Source of the DNA: Omphiscola glabra | Taxonomy: Eukaryota > Mollusca > Gastropoda > Lymnaeidae | Length of the DNA: 64,000 bases | Assembly: GCA_964017045.1 (NCBI GenBank) | Contig: OZ024794.1 | Location: forward strand, 32,158,315 to 32,222,314 | Reading direction: 5' to 3' | Shown here: piece after piece, positions 23,194 to 34,984 of the stretch | Layout of the letters: the number at the start of each line of letters is the position of its first letter | How positions within the stretch are numbered: the stretch's first letter is position 1 | Made by a program: the position numbers and the translations under genes | The notes under the pieces: model-generated | The model's database searches: none | What the model was told of the DNA's origin: nothing | The model's input: the letters and a program-made list of their open reading frames with translations, nothing else

Positions 23194-23541
23194 ATGAGTC
23201 ACCACCATATGTTCACGTCCCACTCGTCGAGGCCGGTGGCGGACCCGGAGGCGTACCACCGGTTCCTAGACCACAACAAGCACCTGCTGCTCCAGATTAA
23301 AATGTCCGTCATCGTCTTCATCGGCGGCATCATCATCGCCGTCTGCGTGGCGTACATCTTCTTCCAGTGCAAGACACGGGTGGTGAGGCCGCTCATCAAA
23401 CAGGCCCAGAACCGCCGGACGCACAAGGAGGACGACAAGAGAACGCTGTTTGGGTCCAACGACACCTTGGAGAACCTCCTGCCTTCCGATAAAAACATTA
23501 TCCCTCTGAAGATACGCAAAGACACGGAGTTTTACGTCTGA
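23194..23541 (+). CDS. Predicted single-pass membrane protein, 115 residues, unknown family
   Basis: I do not recognise the family. The frame reads from ATG at 23194 to a TGA stop at 23539-23541. Upstream, the frame stays open back to a TGA near 23147, and an AG at about 23183 could be a splice acceptor, so this may be the last exon of a larger gene. Residues 1-36 are polar and histidine-rich at the start. Residues about 37-59 (MSVIVFIGGIIIAVCVAYIFF) form one strong membrane segment followed by CKTR. The tail is basic just after the membrane (RRTHK), which by the positive-inside rule puts the C-terminus in the cytosol and the N-terminus outside. It ends with KDTEFYV, whose last residues TEFYV could be a hydrophobic C-terminal (PDZ-type) ligand; that is speculative. 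Third codon positions are mostly G or C (for example CTGCTGCTCCAG), in sharp contrast to the AT-rich flanks. This is the best evidence that it is real coding sequence. Confidence 0.75.
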   Translation: MSHHHMFTSHSSRPVADPEAYHRFLDHNKHLLLQIKMSVIVFIGGIIIAVCVAYIFFQCKTRVVRPLIKQAQNRRTHKEDDKRTLFGSNDTLENLLPSDKNIIPLKIRKDTEFYV

Positions 23542-23544
23542 GAG

Positions 23545-25735
23545 TAGACGTAGTAAAAATATCCCAAACTCGTGATTTCCACACACACACACAAAGTCGG
23601 ATGTTTACTTCAGCGTATGGACGGCACACAATTGTTATCTGACGTGCGGCACGCGTCACCGCAAATTTCGCATGCGATGCATATCAAGGGGGTTTCCTTG
23701 CACGTCATGTGGAAAAAAAGCACTTGCCCGCACTAGTATTGCAGAAACCGGATGGCAGAGGTATGCAAATCTCTGTTGCGTGGTTTCCCCAAGCGGATAT
23801 TGGATTCGTCGATATTGGATCCGTCGTTCAGTGATTTCGATCGCTGAAACTATTCAAATACGCAAGACCCACTAAATTGTGATTTTCCTGTATATAAATT
23901 GTTATTCCACTCATCATTGTGTATATGTTTTTATATGACCATTGTACATAATGTACTTCATAAACATAAAAAAACATTCCCGGATATAGTTTATATAATT
24001 TAAATAGTGCAGTGTTTCTAACATGTCTTTAACACATTCTTAACATGTCGTCAGGAACAGTGGACAGTTTTAGCGGATGCATGGCACAGTTTTGTACCAA
24101 GTGTGTCTAGTGATGGCACTTACTAGTTGACAATAGCAATTCCATCCGACAGACGTCTTACTAATAGACACTGATTCGTGTTGTTATCTGTTTGGAAATT
24201 AATCTCTTATTTAAGTTTATGGCTCGTTCTAAAACAGTACGCAACAAAGCGATAACATAAGTTAAATATTATAACAAAGAATACGATACTGAAACCTAGG
24301 GCTAATTACAAATAATACATTTTAATACGTTAAGGATAAATAACATAATCAAAACAAGTAAATTAAAGCTATCGGCTTACAGAATAATGATTGGCTTGTA
24401 CCAGTACAATGTTGAATAATACACAATGTTGTAAAAAGGAAAAATAATAGAAAGGAATCTACATACACACACAGTGAACAAATCTCTTGTCTCGTAGCAA
24501 AAATAATACACGCTCAAAATATCTCGTGATCACATCATAGCGGACCTAGTACACGTTCCCTTTTTATAGTCTGTTTTACTGATCTTTCTAGAGAGACCTT
24601 ACTCAATAGTTTCCTTTCCAGAGTTCTCCAGATAATTCTCCATAATTCTAAGGAAACCGACTATTAATTTTTTTAGTCGTAAATAAGGTCAAGAGAGACT
24701 ATTTTTAGCTAGCCACGCCCTAAATGCGGTTCCGAGCTTGGTGTCAGCTAAAGTTAATTCACGGGGAAAGATGACACAAACACGTTGTCTAAATAACAAC
24801 AGGGGTCATGCAAACTGACACACTTCTATTATATTTAGCAAGTGAAAACAGCGCTCGGGTGCCCTTAATGCCCTTTAATGGCACCCCACACCCAACGATG
24901 TTGCTACACCTTTATTTGAACTATATCTTTCAGGGGCGCTTCACACACACCCCCAGCTACTAGCCACTAATTGTTAACTCCCGTGCCTGTCCGTGCATTA
25001 ACATTTAGCATTGGGGGCTGTATAAGGCATCATAAGGCCACACCCTAATACTCCTTAATAATAAAGGAAAACCAAGAAATGGGGCGTGCCAGTGTAGCGC
25101 CCCCTTTTAATGTTTGTTGGAGCGCGCCACGAGCTAGAAGGACAACACATAGTAGCGTTGCGTTACAAGACATAAAGACACACATACATTTCACTCTAAC
25201 TTTGGTATTTATCGATCCTGCCATTCTCTAGGTCTCGCTATTATTTTCAGAATGGAAGCACTGGACGAATACAGTAAGAATCGATTATGGTAAATTCTCC
25301 ACCAACAAACCCCTAACGATCCAATCTATTCGCAAACGAGTTTTTATTTGGATTTTAAAAAAAATATTTTTTTTAAATTTTGTTGTTGTTTTGTTTAAGT
25401 TAATTTATGTTCTAATCCTCGATTATCTTATTAGTTACAAAATAAAAGGTGTCTAAAAAAACAACACGTGACAAAACAACTGACCTGAGAAGTGTGCGTA
25501 ATTAAGCAAACGTGTGTCACGGCAAAGATATTGGCATTTACGTGTAACGTTTTTTGTATTACTACAATTTTAGCGCGACCACTTGGTTTTGAATTTTCAA
25601 ACAAATATTTCAAAGAAATTATCTGCCAGATTAAATTATTTTTTTTTTTTAAATGTCCTTTTCATAGAAAGGCATTGTAATATCCGCAAGGGAAAAAGAC
25701 ACCAAACCCAGTAACATTTATGATATTCTTTTAAC
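23545..25735. other. Downstream region of the membrane-protein gene, non-coding
   Basis: This probably includes 3' untranslated sequence. It is AT-rich with no tandem array and no transposon ends that I can pair. No clear AATAAA signal is placed close enough to define a transcript end with confidence. A CA tract at 23580-23592 echoes the CA tract before the start codon. Confidence 0.4.
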
Positions 25736-25741
25736 AGTGGA

Positions 25742-25945
25742 TTGTAATTGGCGTGTAATAAAGTAAAGACTACTTTGTAATTGGCGTGTAATAAAGTAAA
25801 GACTACTTTGTAATTGGCGTGTAATAAAGTAAAGACTACTATGTAATTGGCGTGTAATAAAGTAAAGACTACTTTGTAATGGGCATGTAATAAAGTAAAG
25901 ACTACTTTGTAATGGGCGTGTAATAAAGTAAAGACTACTTTAAAG
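25742..25945. repeat. 33-bp tandem repeat, 6 copies
   Basis: The landmark gtaattgg is at 25744 and 25777, a period of 33 bp. The last two copies change attggcg to atgggca/atgggcg. The unit also contains taataaagtaaagactac. Confidence 0.95.
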
Positions 25946-26519
25946 GGAAAAAAAACATGTTTCTAAAAGAATACTGCCCGTAAAAGTTATAGAAACGTTA
26001 AATAACAATTATTATCATTTTTGAATGGCCCACTCACTGCCGCCATAGATCAGACAGCTATGCGAGTTTTTTAATTTTATTTCACCGCTTTAAAGAGATT
26101 TTTTCTGAAGGTCAAACTGATGCATAGTCCCACTTTTTCCTTCTTTAGCTATTTTCCGATTTAATTTCTAGGAAATTGAGTTGAAGAATCGCAACACATG
26201 ATTCTTACTGAATGCATACGGGAAAAAAGAAACAACATAAAGATAACATCTTGAAAACTTGCTGAGCACATACTTAAAAGTTACTGCAGACCTATAGAAA
26301 ATATACAGGAAGAGGACCGAACACACGTTATAATCAAACATTGACCACACGCTGAATGTAATGGTACAACTGACCAGAGGTAGATAAAAGACGCCTAGTT
26401 CATTCGGTGGCACAACGCCCGGGGGGGGGGGGGGGATTGTCTGTTGACTTTTGTTTTATTACAACGACTTTATTGCGTAAAGATTTGAACACAGAACAAT
26501 CATACCACTACTTTTTTTT

Positions 26520-27055
26520 TAAATACACCATCTCCCTCAGTTTCTTTGTCTCTCGCTCTGCCTCTATCCGATTCTCTCGTAGTCGCTTCCTTTCTAAGCA
26601 TTACGTATGCGTTTCTCCAGTCTCTGCTGTTTCGATTTGTGTCACCATGCCTCTGTCACTCCATGCATATCTTTCTCTAAACCTCTCGGTCTTTCTTTAT
26701 CTTTCTCTTCCTCTCTCTCTCTCTCTCCCTCTCTATCTCTCTCGGCCTCTTTTATGTCTTTTTCTTTCTGTAGCTCTCTCGCTCTCTCTCTCTCTGTCTG
26801 AATATCTCAGTCACTTACTTTCTCTCTCTCTCTCTTTCTCTCTTTCTCTCTCAGACTTTCTCTATCTCAGACTCTCTCGACAAATCTGTCTAAGTTTTTC
26901 TCTATTTCTCTATCTCTCTCTCAATCTTTCTTGCTTTATACCTCTCAGGGTCTTTCTTTTCTGCTCTGGCTTTCATATACTGACAGTCTCTCTCTATTCC
27001 CCTCTCTCAGTCTTTCTCCCTCCCTCTGTCTCTCTCTCACTCTCTCTCCCTAGTG
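26520..27055. repeat. CT-rich low-complexity tract (about 530 bp)
   Basis: Pyrimidine-rich sequence dominated by tctc words with interspersed g and a, without a fixed unit. The serine/leucine-rich 217-codon frame from 26407 is a reading of this tract and not a gene. A G-run of about 15 lies just upstream at 26420-26435. Confidence 0.85.
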
Positions 27056-27059
27056 TTTA

Positions 27060-27662
27060 GCCCCCATCAATATTTGTGTACGATCAGGGCCGGTGACAGA
27101 AATGTGCGGGCGCGGAAAACATCACTTTGCCTGTGCTCAAAACCTTCCGAATGAAATACTGAAACACCCACACCCTACCTCCCCCCCCCACACCCTACCC
27201 CCCCCCCACACACACAAACACACAGGACATAAAAACAATAAAACAAATAAAAACTGCGCGTCGAATCATTTTTATGGATACAAAAACGGTTACATCATTC
27301 TTGTCTCTGGGCCAGAACATCCCCTGACTCCAGGAAAATACTCCAGCTTACACCCCCGCCCCATACGGTCTCTGTCCCGTGGAAAACAAGTGTTTTATCG
27401 TTGTCGGTATTCCATTCAGAAGAAATCAAATCCTATTTGTCTTTTATTTTCAAATATATCGCACATATTTCTTAAGGCCAACATTGAGTTATGTCACTCA
27501 CATTCAGATGTTAGGTCCACCGCGATGGCTGAGAATATAATTGTGTAAGAAAAAAAAATATTGGCCCCACATTCAGACAGCAAATGGTTTTTCTGCCTTT
27601 AAAGAAGATGACCTTAAAACAAATCGGTCAACACTTTCAGTCTGTACCTGGCCATTGTCACT
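27060..27662. other. Non-coding spacer with a possible one-sided hAT end
   Basis: At 27085 the sequence cagggccggtgacag resembles a hAT terminus, but no inverted partner with a target duplication was found. C-runs with CA lie near 27180-27225. The 151-codon frame at 27093-27548 has no domain and low-complexity composition. Confidence 0.35.
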
Positions 27663-27664
27663 TA

Positions 27665-28052
27665 GACATATTGTGATTGTTTTTTTCATGTCTTATGATC
27701 TCCTTACGCACGTTTTGTGATTGTTTTGTCATGTCACAAGATCTCCTGACACACGTATTGTGATTGTTTTGTCATGTCACAAGATCTCCTGACACACGTA
27801 TTGTGATTGTTTTGTCATGTCACAAGATCTCCTGACACACGTATTGTGATTGTTTTGTCATGTCACATGATCTCCTGACACACGTATTGTGATTGTTTTG
27901 TCATGTCACATGATCTCCTGACACACGTATTGTGATTGTTTTGTCATGTCACAAGATCTTCTGACACACGTATTGTGATTGTTTTGTCATGTCACAAGAT
28001 CTTCTGACACACGTATTGTGATTGTTTTGTCATGTCACATGATCTCCCGAAG
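27665..28052. repeat. 43-bp tandem array, about 9 copies
   Basis: The landmark acacgtattg is at 27751 and 27794, a period of 43 bp. The unit is tgtgattgttttgtcatgtc plus acaagatctcctgacacacg, with alternating acaag/acatg and ctcc/cttc variants. The outermost copies are more diverged. Confidence 0.96.
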
Positions 28053-28279
28053 CACGTATTTCACCACATTGTTTTATTTGCTTTAAAACACGCTCTAAAA
28101 ATGATTTGCCTTAAAAATGAGTATTCAGAAGTGGGTTTGTTTGTGCTAAGGCCACCCCACCCCCCACCAACCTTTTTTCTCAAAAACAACAAAACAAAAA
28201 GAACAACCGAAGTATAAAAAAATTGGAAGTCAGGTTGTTCCCCCACAAATTTAAATGCATTGTTAATTTGTTAGAGGGT

Positions 28280-28415
28280 CTGAACCTTAGTCAGACAATT
28301 CGTAGGGGGTTCACGACTTAGTCAGACAATTCGTAGGGGGCTCAAGACGTAGACACACAGGTCGCAAGGGGTTCATGATTTAGTCAGACAATACGTAAGG
28401 GGGGGGGGGGGGGGT
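28280..28415. repeat. 31-bp tandem repeat, 4 copies, ending in a G-run
   Basis: Units of cttagtcagacaattcgtag plus gggttcacga occur at 28286, 28317 and about 28348 and 28378. The last unit contains a run of about 17 G, apparently expanded from the unit's own ggggg. Confidence 0.9.
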
Positions 28416-28419
28416 TTCA

Positions 28420-28905
28420 CGGTGTAGACACTGTGGTAACGGAAAACTTTAAAGCACAAAACAGCTCACACGGCTGTGAACACAAACCGGCTGTGAACAA
28501 AACCCGGTTGAAGTTGGTTACGAAATGAAACTTTGTACTGGAATGAGTCATTGACTTATCGTTATACTGCTGTTTACAAAAAAAAAAAAAAACAATTTAT
28601 ACATTTTTCCATTGGATTTGTTTTATGTGACGATGGCGTAATGTATTAAATATTTTTTTTTAAAGTAATTCTTTATTACTTTAATTACATTGTTTTATGT
28701 ATATTTATGTACGACTCTTTGTATTTTTTTTATAATTATAAATAATAAAATTTTCAGAATACGTTTCTAGAGATTGAGAGGCACTCTGATAGAACAGGGA
28801 TAAATTCTATAAATTGGGTTATTTGGAAGACGGTCCACATTTCGAATGAACACCTAGTGACTCTATCGAACTCAGTCGTTAATCTTAGGATGCTTAACAT
28901 GATTC
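28420..28905. other. AT-rich non-coding spacer
   Basis: This holds a short direct repeat of acacggctgtgaacaaa-type words near 28468-28510 and long A/T runs near 28579 and 28660-28750. Nothing else was recognised. Confidence 0.45.
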
Positions 28906-28909
28906 CTAA

Positions 28910-29320
28910 ACATCTCTTAAACTTTTACGCCAGGAGTCACTAGAACATGGCTCTTTCACCATTTGAACATGACCCCAGCCAGCGCTAGAACATGGCTCTT
29001 TCACCATTTGAACATGACCCCAGCCAGCGCTAGAATATGACTCCGTCACCATTTGAACATGGCCCCAGCCAGCGCTAGAACATGACCCTGTCACCATTTG
29101 AATATGACCCCAGCCAGCGCTAGAACATGGCTCTTTCACCATTTGAACATAAACCCAGCCAGCGCTAGAAATGTACTCTTTCTCCATTTAAACATGACCT
29201 CAGCCAGTGCTAGAACATGACTCTTTCACCATTTGAACATGACCTCAGGCAGCGCTAGAACATGACTCTTTCACCATTTGAACATGACGCCAGCCATTGC
29301 AAGAACATGACTCTTGGCGA
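28910..29320. repeat. 45-bp tandem array, about 9 copies
   Basis: The unit contains aacatgactctttcaccatt, tgaacatgacc and ccagccagcgctag. Variants include gaatatgac, gacctcagg and aaacccag. The period is divisible by three, so the minus strand gives an open frame of a 15-residue repeat (28906-29187). I do not consider it coding because the array edges show no gene context. Confidence 0.95.
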
Positions 29321-29398
29321 TCTCTAGAACATGACCCCTCAACGCTCGGACACAATTTCTCTCATCAAAATAAAAGAGTGCCGAAGAACAGCTGCGAC

Positions 29399-29399
<1 letters not shown>

Positions 29400-29444
<45 letters not shown>

Positions 29445-29446
29445 AG
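29400..29446. repeat. (GA)n microsatellite
   Basis: This is about 44 bases of ga repeats with one interruption (gagga). Confidence 0.95.
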
Positions 29447-29449
29447 CCA

Positions 29450-30810
29450 TCCGACAAGATCAATAGAACAACGTATCGCTCTTCACTGTCGTCTGCACAC
29501 AAGAATCAGCTGATTGAGTTTCGCGGGGCCTTTCATTAGATTAAGATTTTGTCGTTCATCATCTAACTCTAACACCATGGGAGTGAACGTCCACTGTCAA
29601 CTAAAATGTGTTTTTTAAATCTTTAATCTTTAAAATAGAAATCAAATTTATCTGAATGTGGAGATTTTTCTTGAACGCCTTTGAAGTCGTAATCGGATTT
29701 TGCCGTCGCAGAGTCGGCGTTAAAAGTGGTTCAGTTTTATTTTGAGCGGGATTTGTACAAAAATAAATTAAAAAAAAAAAAAAAAAAGTTGGAGAGATGT
29801 CTGTTAATGGGAAAAAAAAGTTTAGCTGTGTATCTATCCAAGAGAGAGAGAGAGCTCCGCTGTTGCCTCTGAGGATGGCGCTCAGCTCTTGGATGGAGAG
29901 TTGAGTTTGGCTAGCGCCCTAAGATGGACTAGATGTATTATTAAAAATTACACATTTTTAGTTCACACAATTTGAGTCTATTTTGTTTTCCCCGCAGCCA
30001 CCACGTAGATTCCCGCCATCATCACAAAATCAGTTTGGTTTCCCAATTTATTTGAAAATGTCCCAATTTGACATTTTAATAACATATGAAGTCTTAACAA
30101 CATATAGTTCAGAATCATTTAATAAGTTATCCGGAAACACATTTTAAAAAAAATTATATTAAAATATACCTTCGTACGTGATCGGGATTCTACTCAACGA
30201 AGGGCTCAAACATTTGAAGCAGTTAAAAAAGAATCGAAATTAAAATATTCTCAAATATATTTTGTTTCCCCCCAGCCGCATCAACATTAAAGAAATCTAA
30301 ACATTTTAAGGATTTTTTTTTTGATGAAGTCATTTTTTAAAAAAGTACATACATTATTTAGCCTCGTCTATAGCCTATCAAAATTTTCTATGAATTCAAT
30401 TCTGGTACAACGTTTCTTGGTCAGCAATTTACGTCAATGGGGAGCATTTATTTTAGAAGATAAAAGTGCGGGCGATTTTGTTTTTGTTTTTGCTTTCTTC
30501 TTCTGTCTGGGCAGACAGTTTTAAAAGCTTACGTTTCGGGGAAATACTTCCAATTAAACTAAATATTTCAGATCACTTTGGGAGGGGAAATAAAAGAATG
30601 TGGGGTGGGGGGGTGTGTTGCTCGAACACCATTCGTTTTTGTAGTATGTACCTAGATCATGACGTTTTCAGTTATTCTTGCAGTTGGAGGCGGGCGTCTC
30701 GTGGTGTTACATTCCTGATGGATGCGCTAGTAAAATGTAATCCTAGAATGGAGGTCTTGAGAGGATGTGTGGGTAGGGGGAGGGGGATGAATACAGACAA
30801 AGATAGACAG
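29450..30810. other. Non-coding spacer left of the purine array
   Basis: It is AT-rich with A-runs near 29770 and 29812 and a short (ga) patch at 29842-29855. No exon or transposon was recognised. The open frame that enters the next array from 30466 is not called. Confidence 0.4.
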
Positions 30811-30814
30811 CAAC

Positions 30815-32120
30815 CAGAGAGAGAGAGTGAGAGAAAGAGAGAGAGGGATAGAAATAGAGAAAAAGAGAGGGAGAGAAATAGAGAAAGAGAAAGGGAGAGA
30901 AATAGAGAAAGAGAGAGGAAGAGAAAGAGAAAAAGAGAGAGGGAGAGAAATAGAGAAAAAGAAAGGGAGAGAAAGAGAGAGGGATAGAAATAGAGAAAAA
31001 GAGAGGGAGAGAAATAGAGAAAGAGAGAGGGAGAGAAATAGAGAGAGGGAGAGAAATAGACAAAAAGAGAGGGAGAGAAAGAGAGAGGGAGAGAAATAGA
31101 GAAAAAGAGAGGGAGATAAATAGAGAAAGAGAGAGGGAGAGACATAGAGAAAAGGAGAGGGAGAGAAATAGAGAAAGAGAGACGGAGAGAAATAGAGAAA
31201 AAGAGAGGGAAGAGAAATAGAGAAAGAGAGAGGGAGAGAAAGAGAAAGGGAAAGTAGAGAAAGAGAGAGGGAGAGACATAGAGAAAAGGAGAGGGAGAGA
31301 AATAGAAAAAGAGAGAGGGAGAGACATAGAGAAAAGGAGAGGGAGAGAAATAGAGAAATAGAGAGGGAGAGAAATAGAGAAAAAGAGAGGGAAGAGAAAT
31401 AGAGAAAAAGAGAGGGAGAGAAATAGAGAAAGAGAGAGGGAGAGAAAGAGAGAAAGAAAGAGAAATAGAGAAATAGAGAGGGAGAGAAATAGAGATAGAG
31501 AAATAGAGAAAGAGAGAGGGAAAGAAATAGAGAAAGAGAGAGGGAGAGAAATAGAGAAAGAGAGAGGGAGAGAAATAGAGAAAAAGAGAGGAAGAGAAAG
31601 AGAGAAAGAGAGAGGGAGAGAAATAGTGAAAAAGAGAGGGAGAGAAATTGAGAAAAAGAGAGGGAGAGAAATATAGAAAGAGAGAAATAGAGAAAAAGAG
31701 AGGGAGAGAAATAGAGAGGGAGAGAAAGAGAGAGGGAGAGAAATAGAGAAAGAGAGAAATAGAGAAAAAGAGAGGGAGAGAAATAGAGAGGGAGAGAAAG
31801 AGAGAGGGAGAGAAATAGTGAAAAAGAGAGGGAGATAAATTGAGAAAAAGAGAGGGAGAGAAATAGAGAAAGAGAGAGGGAGAGAAATAGAGAAAGAGAG
31901 GGGGAGAGAAAGAGAGAGGGAGAGAAATAGAGAAAGAGAAATAGAGAAAAAGAGAGGGAGAGAAATATAGAAAGAGAGAGGGATAGAAATAGATAAAGAG
32001 AGAGGGATAGAAATAGAGAAAGAGAGAGGGAGAGAAATAGAGAAAGAGAGAGGAGAGAAATAGAGAAAGAGAGAGGGAGAGAAATAGAGAAAGAGAGAGA
32101 AATAGAGAAGGAGAGAGTTG
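30815..32120. repeat. 1.3-kb purine-only (GA-rich) minisatellite
   Basis: The plus strand is almost entirely purine. It is built of imperfect units of about 23-24 bp such as agagagggagagaaatagag plus aaa, with mixing of shorter ggaagag and gaaagag units. About one T per unit (the atag) is nearly the only pyrimidine. Larger segments are duplicated, for example around 31700 and 31780. Frames of up to 495 codons on the minus strand are open in all three phases simply because pyrimidine-rich triplets lack stops; they are not genes. Such a strand-biased tract is expected to favour triplex (H-DNA) structure. Confidence 0.97.
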
Positions 32121-32610
32121 GACATTTTCCACGCGTATCCCTGGTTGAAATATTCCCATAATGCAACTGATGTTGTTGTTGTCATTGGTTATATGTTGAT
32201 GATGCTTAGGCCCTGCAACTCCTTTGGCTGCAGAGAGGAGGGGGGGAGCGGTCTCGGATATCTAAGACACCAAAGCTGTGAATAAAAAAGAATTTAATAT
32301 TGAAACGAATACATAAACCAAAAATACAGAAAAGTTACAAGGTGCCTCTTAGAGCCACGTGACAGCTGTGCTTTGGGGGTGGAGGAGAAGGGACAATAGG
32401 GGTGGGTCTCAAATTTAGACGGGACCCCCCTCGCTCAACACCACCCCCAACGAAAAGGACAACCTCCTTTTGAAACATGCTCGTTAGAAATGAAAGAACG
32501 AGTTTGAGTTTGAGAACACCGAGGTAAATGTCTTCTTGGTCTTGGGAAGTCACGACTGAAACGTCGCATAGGAGATGGCGTCGGTGGGCCGTCGAGTCAC
32601 GACTGAAACA
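32121..32610. other. Non-coding spacer
   Basis: This is a balanced-composition region between the purine array and a SPIN-like element. A near repeat of gtcacgactgaaac occurs at about 32550 and 32597. The 98-codon minus-strand frame at 32335-32631 runs into the transposon and is not called. Confidence 0.4.
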
Positions 32611-32618
32611 AACTAGAG

Positions 32619-32795
32619 CAATGGTTCTCAACCTTATTAATGCGGTGACCCTTTAATACAGTCCTTCATGTTGTGGCGACCCCCAGCAATAAAATTATTT
32701 GTTTCTACTTCATAACTGTAGAGTATATGTGTTTTCAGATCATCTTAGGCGACCCCTGGGGGAAAGGGTCGCGACCCACAGGCTGAGAACCGCTG
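32619..32795 (-). mobile_element. SPIN-like hAT MITE, copy C
   Basis: It starts caatggttctcaacc and ends with the inverted ggctgagaaccgctg. It has perfect 8-base target duplications, aactagag, at 32611-32618 and 32796-32803. It is the reverse orientation of copies A and B: gggtcgcgaccc is near the right end and ttaggcgacccctggg precedes it. At 177 bp it is slightly shorter than copy A. Confidence 0.96.
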
Positions 32796-32805
32796 AACTA
32801 GAGCA

Positions 32806-33415
32806 TTCGTCTGATCATTGTAAACACAATTTATCCGCAAGATTGTTTTTTTTTTTTTTAAATCATGTAATTTCTACCATTATTCCATCACCAGTCACAA
32901 TGTTTTATCATCAATCATTCTCGCTTCACTACCATCACTTTATCATTACAAAATATCAACCTCCCTTTTTTTTTTGGCAAAACTTTTGTCATCAGCACGC
33001 GTATACATTTTCCTGTTTCGAAATTACAATTACAATTATCATAAATGCCATGACATGTTTATGAAAATAATGCTTGATTTGTGTTTGTTGGTTAACGATG
33101 CATAGCATTAAAAATTAAGATATGTGACATTTACTTTAACTAATGTAATAATCACACACACATAATGATTCTCAAAGATCGTAGCGCGGTGTTCCATGGG
33201 CGCGCAAAATAAGATCCCCGGAAGGTAGAGCTAATCTGGCCTCTAATAAAGTGCTTTACTTGAATACATTGTTCGAAGGTTTGTTTCCAGTGCCATTGCA
33301 ATAAAACAAAATGATATCAAACCATAGCCGACTCTTTGTCTTGTGTGATAAGAGTGTTTTGGCTTAACTCTTGTTTTTTTTAAAGCACTTCAGTGCTCAA
33401 AGCCAGCTTCTAGAA
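32806..33415. other. AT-rich non-coding spacer between two SPIN-like copies
   Basis: It holds T-runs near 32850 and 32968 and att/atc-rich simple sequence around 32880-33050. No coding or transposon ends were recognised. Confidence 0.45.
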
Positions 33416-33424
33416 TCTCTAGGG

Positions 33425-33604
33425 CAGGGGTTCTCAATCTTTTTAATGCCGCAACCCTTTAATACAGTTCCTCATGTTCTTGGCGACCCCAAGGTAAAAA
33501 ATTATTTTCATTGCTACTTCATAGCTGTAGAGTATATGTGTTTTCCGATGGTCTTAGGCGACCCCTGGGAAAGTGTTGTTCGACCCCCAGGCTGAGAACC
33601 GCTG
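33425..33604 (-). mobile_element. SPIN-like hAT MITE, copy D
   Basis: It starts caggggttctcaatc and ends ggctgagaaccgctg, with perfect target duplications ctctaggg at 33417-33424 and 33605-33612. Same orientation and layout as copy C, 180 bp. The inner gggtcgcgaccc palindrome is altered to aagtgttgttcgaccc, so it has drifted from the consensus. Confidence 0.96.
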
Positions 33605-33612
33605 CTCTAGGG

Positions 33613-34978
33613 CAATGTTTCTTAACATTTTATTTTTTGTGTGCCCAATGCTTCACATGAACATCTAAAACGTGTTGATTTCCTCCCCCCCCCCCCCCGG
33701 TCCATTCTAACATTTCCCCCGCCCCTTTTGAAATTTAAATATATTCCCCCCCCCCCCGAGACTAATTTTAATTTCCCATTGAAGTCTTCAAATTGAGAGG
33801 AGGTACGCCACGCGAAGGGAGACACTGCTCTAGAGTCTACGGCAATACAAATACCCCCCCCCCCCACGGTATACTGATTTCCAATCATTTACAACTGAAT
33901 CGAGTGAAAGAAACACTGGGACGTCTCTATGAGATATGTCAACATTGTAGTAAGTGTTATCTACATAGATCACCTATTTTAAGAAGACAGATGGCCTTCA
34001 ATGGTGGCATGAAGATTGTCTAAAAGTATTGATGTTTGTAAAGGAACGCCGTCAGGACAGGATTTATTTGTCAAACATATATCAAAGGTTTTCTAGGGTT
34101 GTTCTGATCCCGGGCAAAGTCAATTTAATTTAAAATTAACTCTTAGGTTTTTGTCCTTTTTTAAAAGGAACAAACGGAATAAGTTGTGCTTTGAAGAAAA
34201 CAAACAACAAAAACAACAAAAAAAAAAAAAAAAAAAAAAACTAGAGACTTACCTTTAAAAAAAAAATTATTGTTTACATTGGAACTACTCACCTAAAGCA
34301 AAATAAATCAACGTCAACTGTCTTTTTCTTTACCTTTAAATGTATCCTTTAAATAACAGCCGTTGCCTTGACATGTCGTTGAATTCTGTAGTATTCTAGA
34401 TGTTGTCCCTAGTTATATTTGAGAACCCTCGCCTTAATTCCGAATCTTCTGAAATAGGAAATCAATATTCGCCTGAAGAAATGGACCCCGTAACGTTTGA
34501 TTTCAAGAATAGATAGGCTTAATATTGATGAGATGGTTGGGGTGGTGGTGGTGGTGGTGGAGGGTGGCTCGAGTAACTCATTGAAAACCTGTACCACGGG
34601 TGATAAAGCTCAGTATGACTGTCTTTTTTAACAAAGAGTAGCCCTGAATTTCTTTTTTAAATTGGCCCTAAAATTTAAATTGTCTCATACTGGTGAGTAC
34701 AGAAGGTTCAAGAACTTGGACGCGGCTCCGAAAGAGGCTTTTAACCCGTTGAAATATTTAAACAAGTCCATATGACTTGCGTCTCGGCTTTACGGTTCAC
34801 TATTTTAACAGGGTGAGACGGGACGTGGTGATGGGCAAGAAAGAAACAAAATTGGGGGTCGAGATTACGAGGATTTTCTCCAAGGCGGAGCTTTTTCTAA
34901 AACAAATAATAAATACCAATAGACTCTCTAAACTCCTAAATACTTTCTAGATCGGCAATCTAAAAAAAAAATATATCT
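33613..34978. other. Non-coding spacer with C-runs and a GGT microsatellite
   Basis: C-runs lie near 33686-33697, 33747-33757 and 33857-33866, all within 180 bp and each preceded by related tccc/ttccc context. An A-run of about 21 lies near 34220-34240. A (ggt)n tract lies near 34541-34560. No exon was recognised. Confidence 0.5.
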
Positions 34979-34984
34979 TTCAAA

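Noticed and set aside
26407..27060. 217-codon serine/leucine-rich frame
   Set aside because: It is a reading of a CT-rich low-complexity tract and has no domain or conserved motif.
27085..27110. Possible hAT left end (cagggccggtg)
   Set aside because: No inverted partner or 8-bp duplication could be found on either side.
27665..28052. CRISPR-like look of regular repeats
   Set aside because: Repeats are contiguous with no unique spacers, and the DNA is eukaryotic. The same applies to the 9850-10842 array, whose spacers are only T and A runs.
30672..32185. Open frames of 479-495 codons rich in serine, leucine and phenylalanine on the minus strand
   Set aside because: All three phases are open across the same purine/pyrimidine array. 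Pyrimidine-rich triplets contain no stop codons, so length has no coding meaning here.
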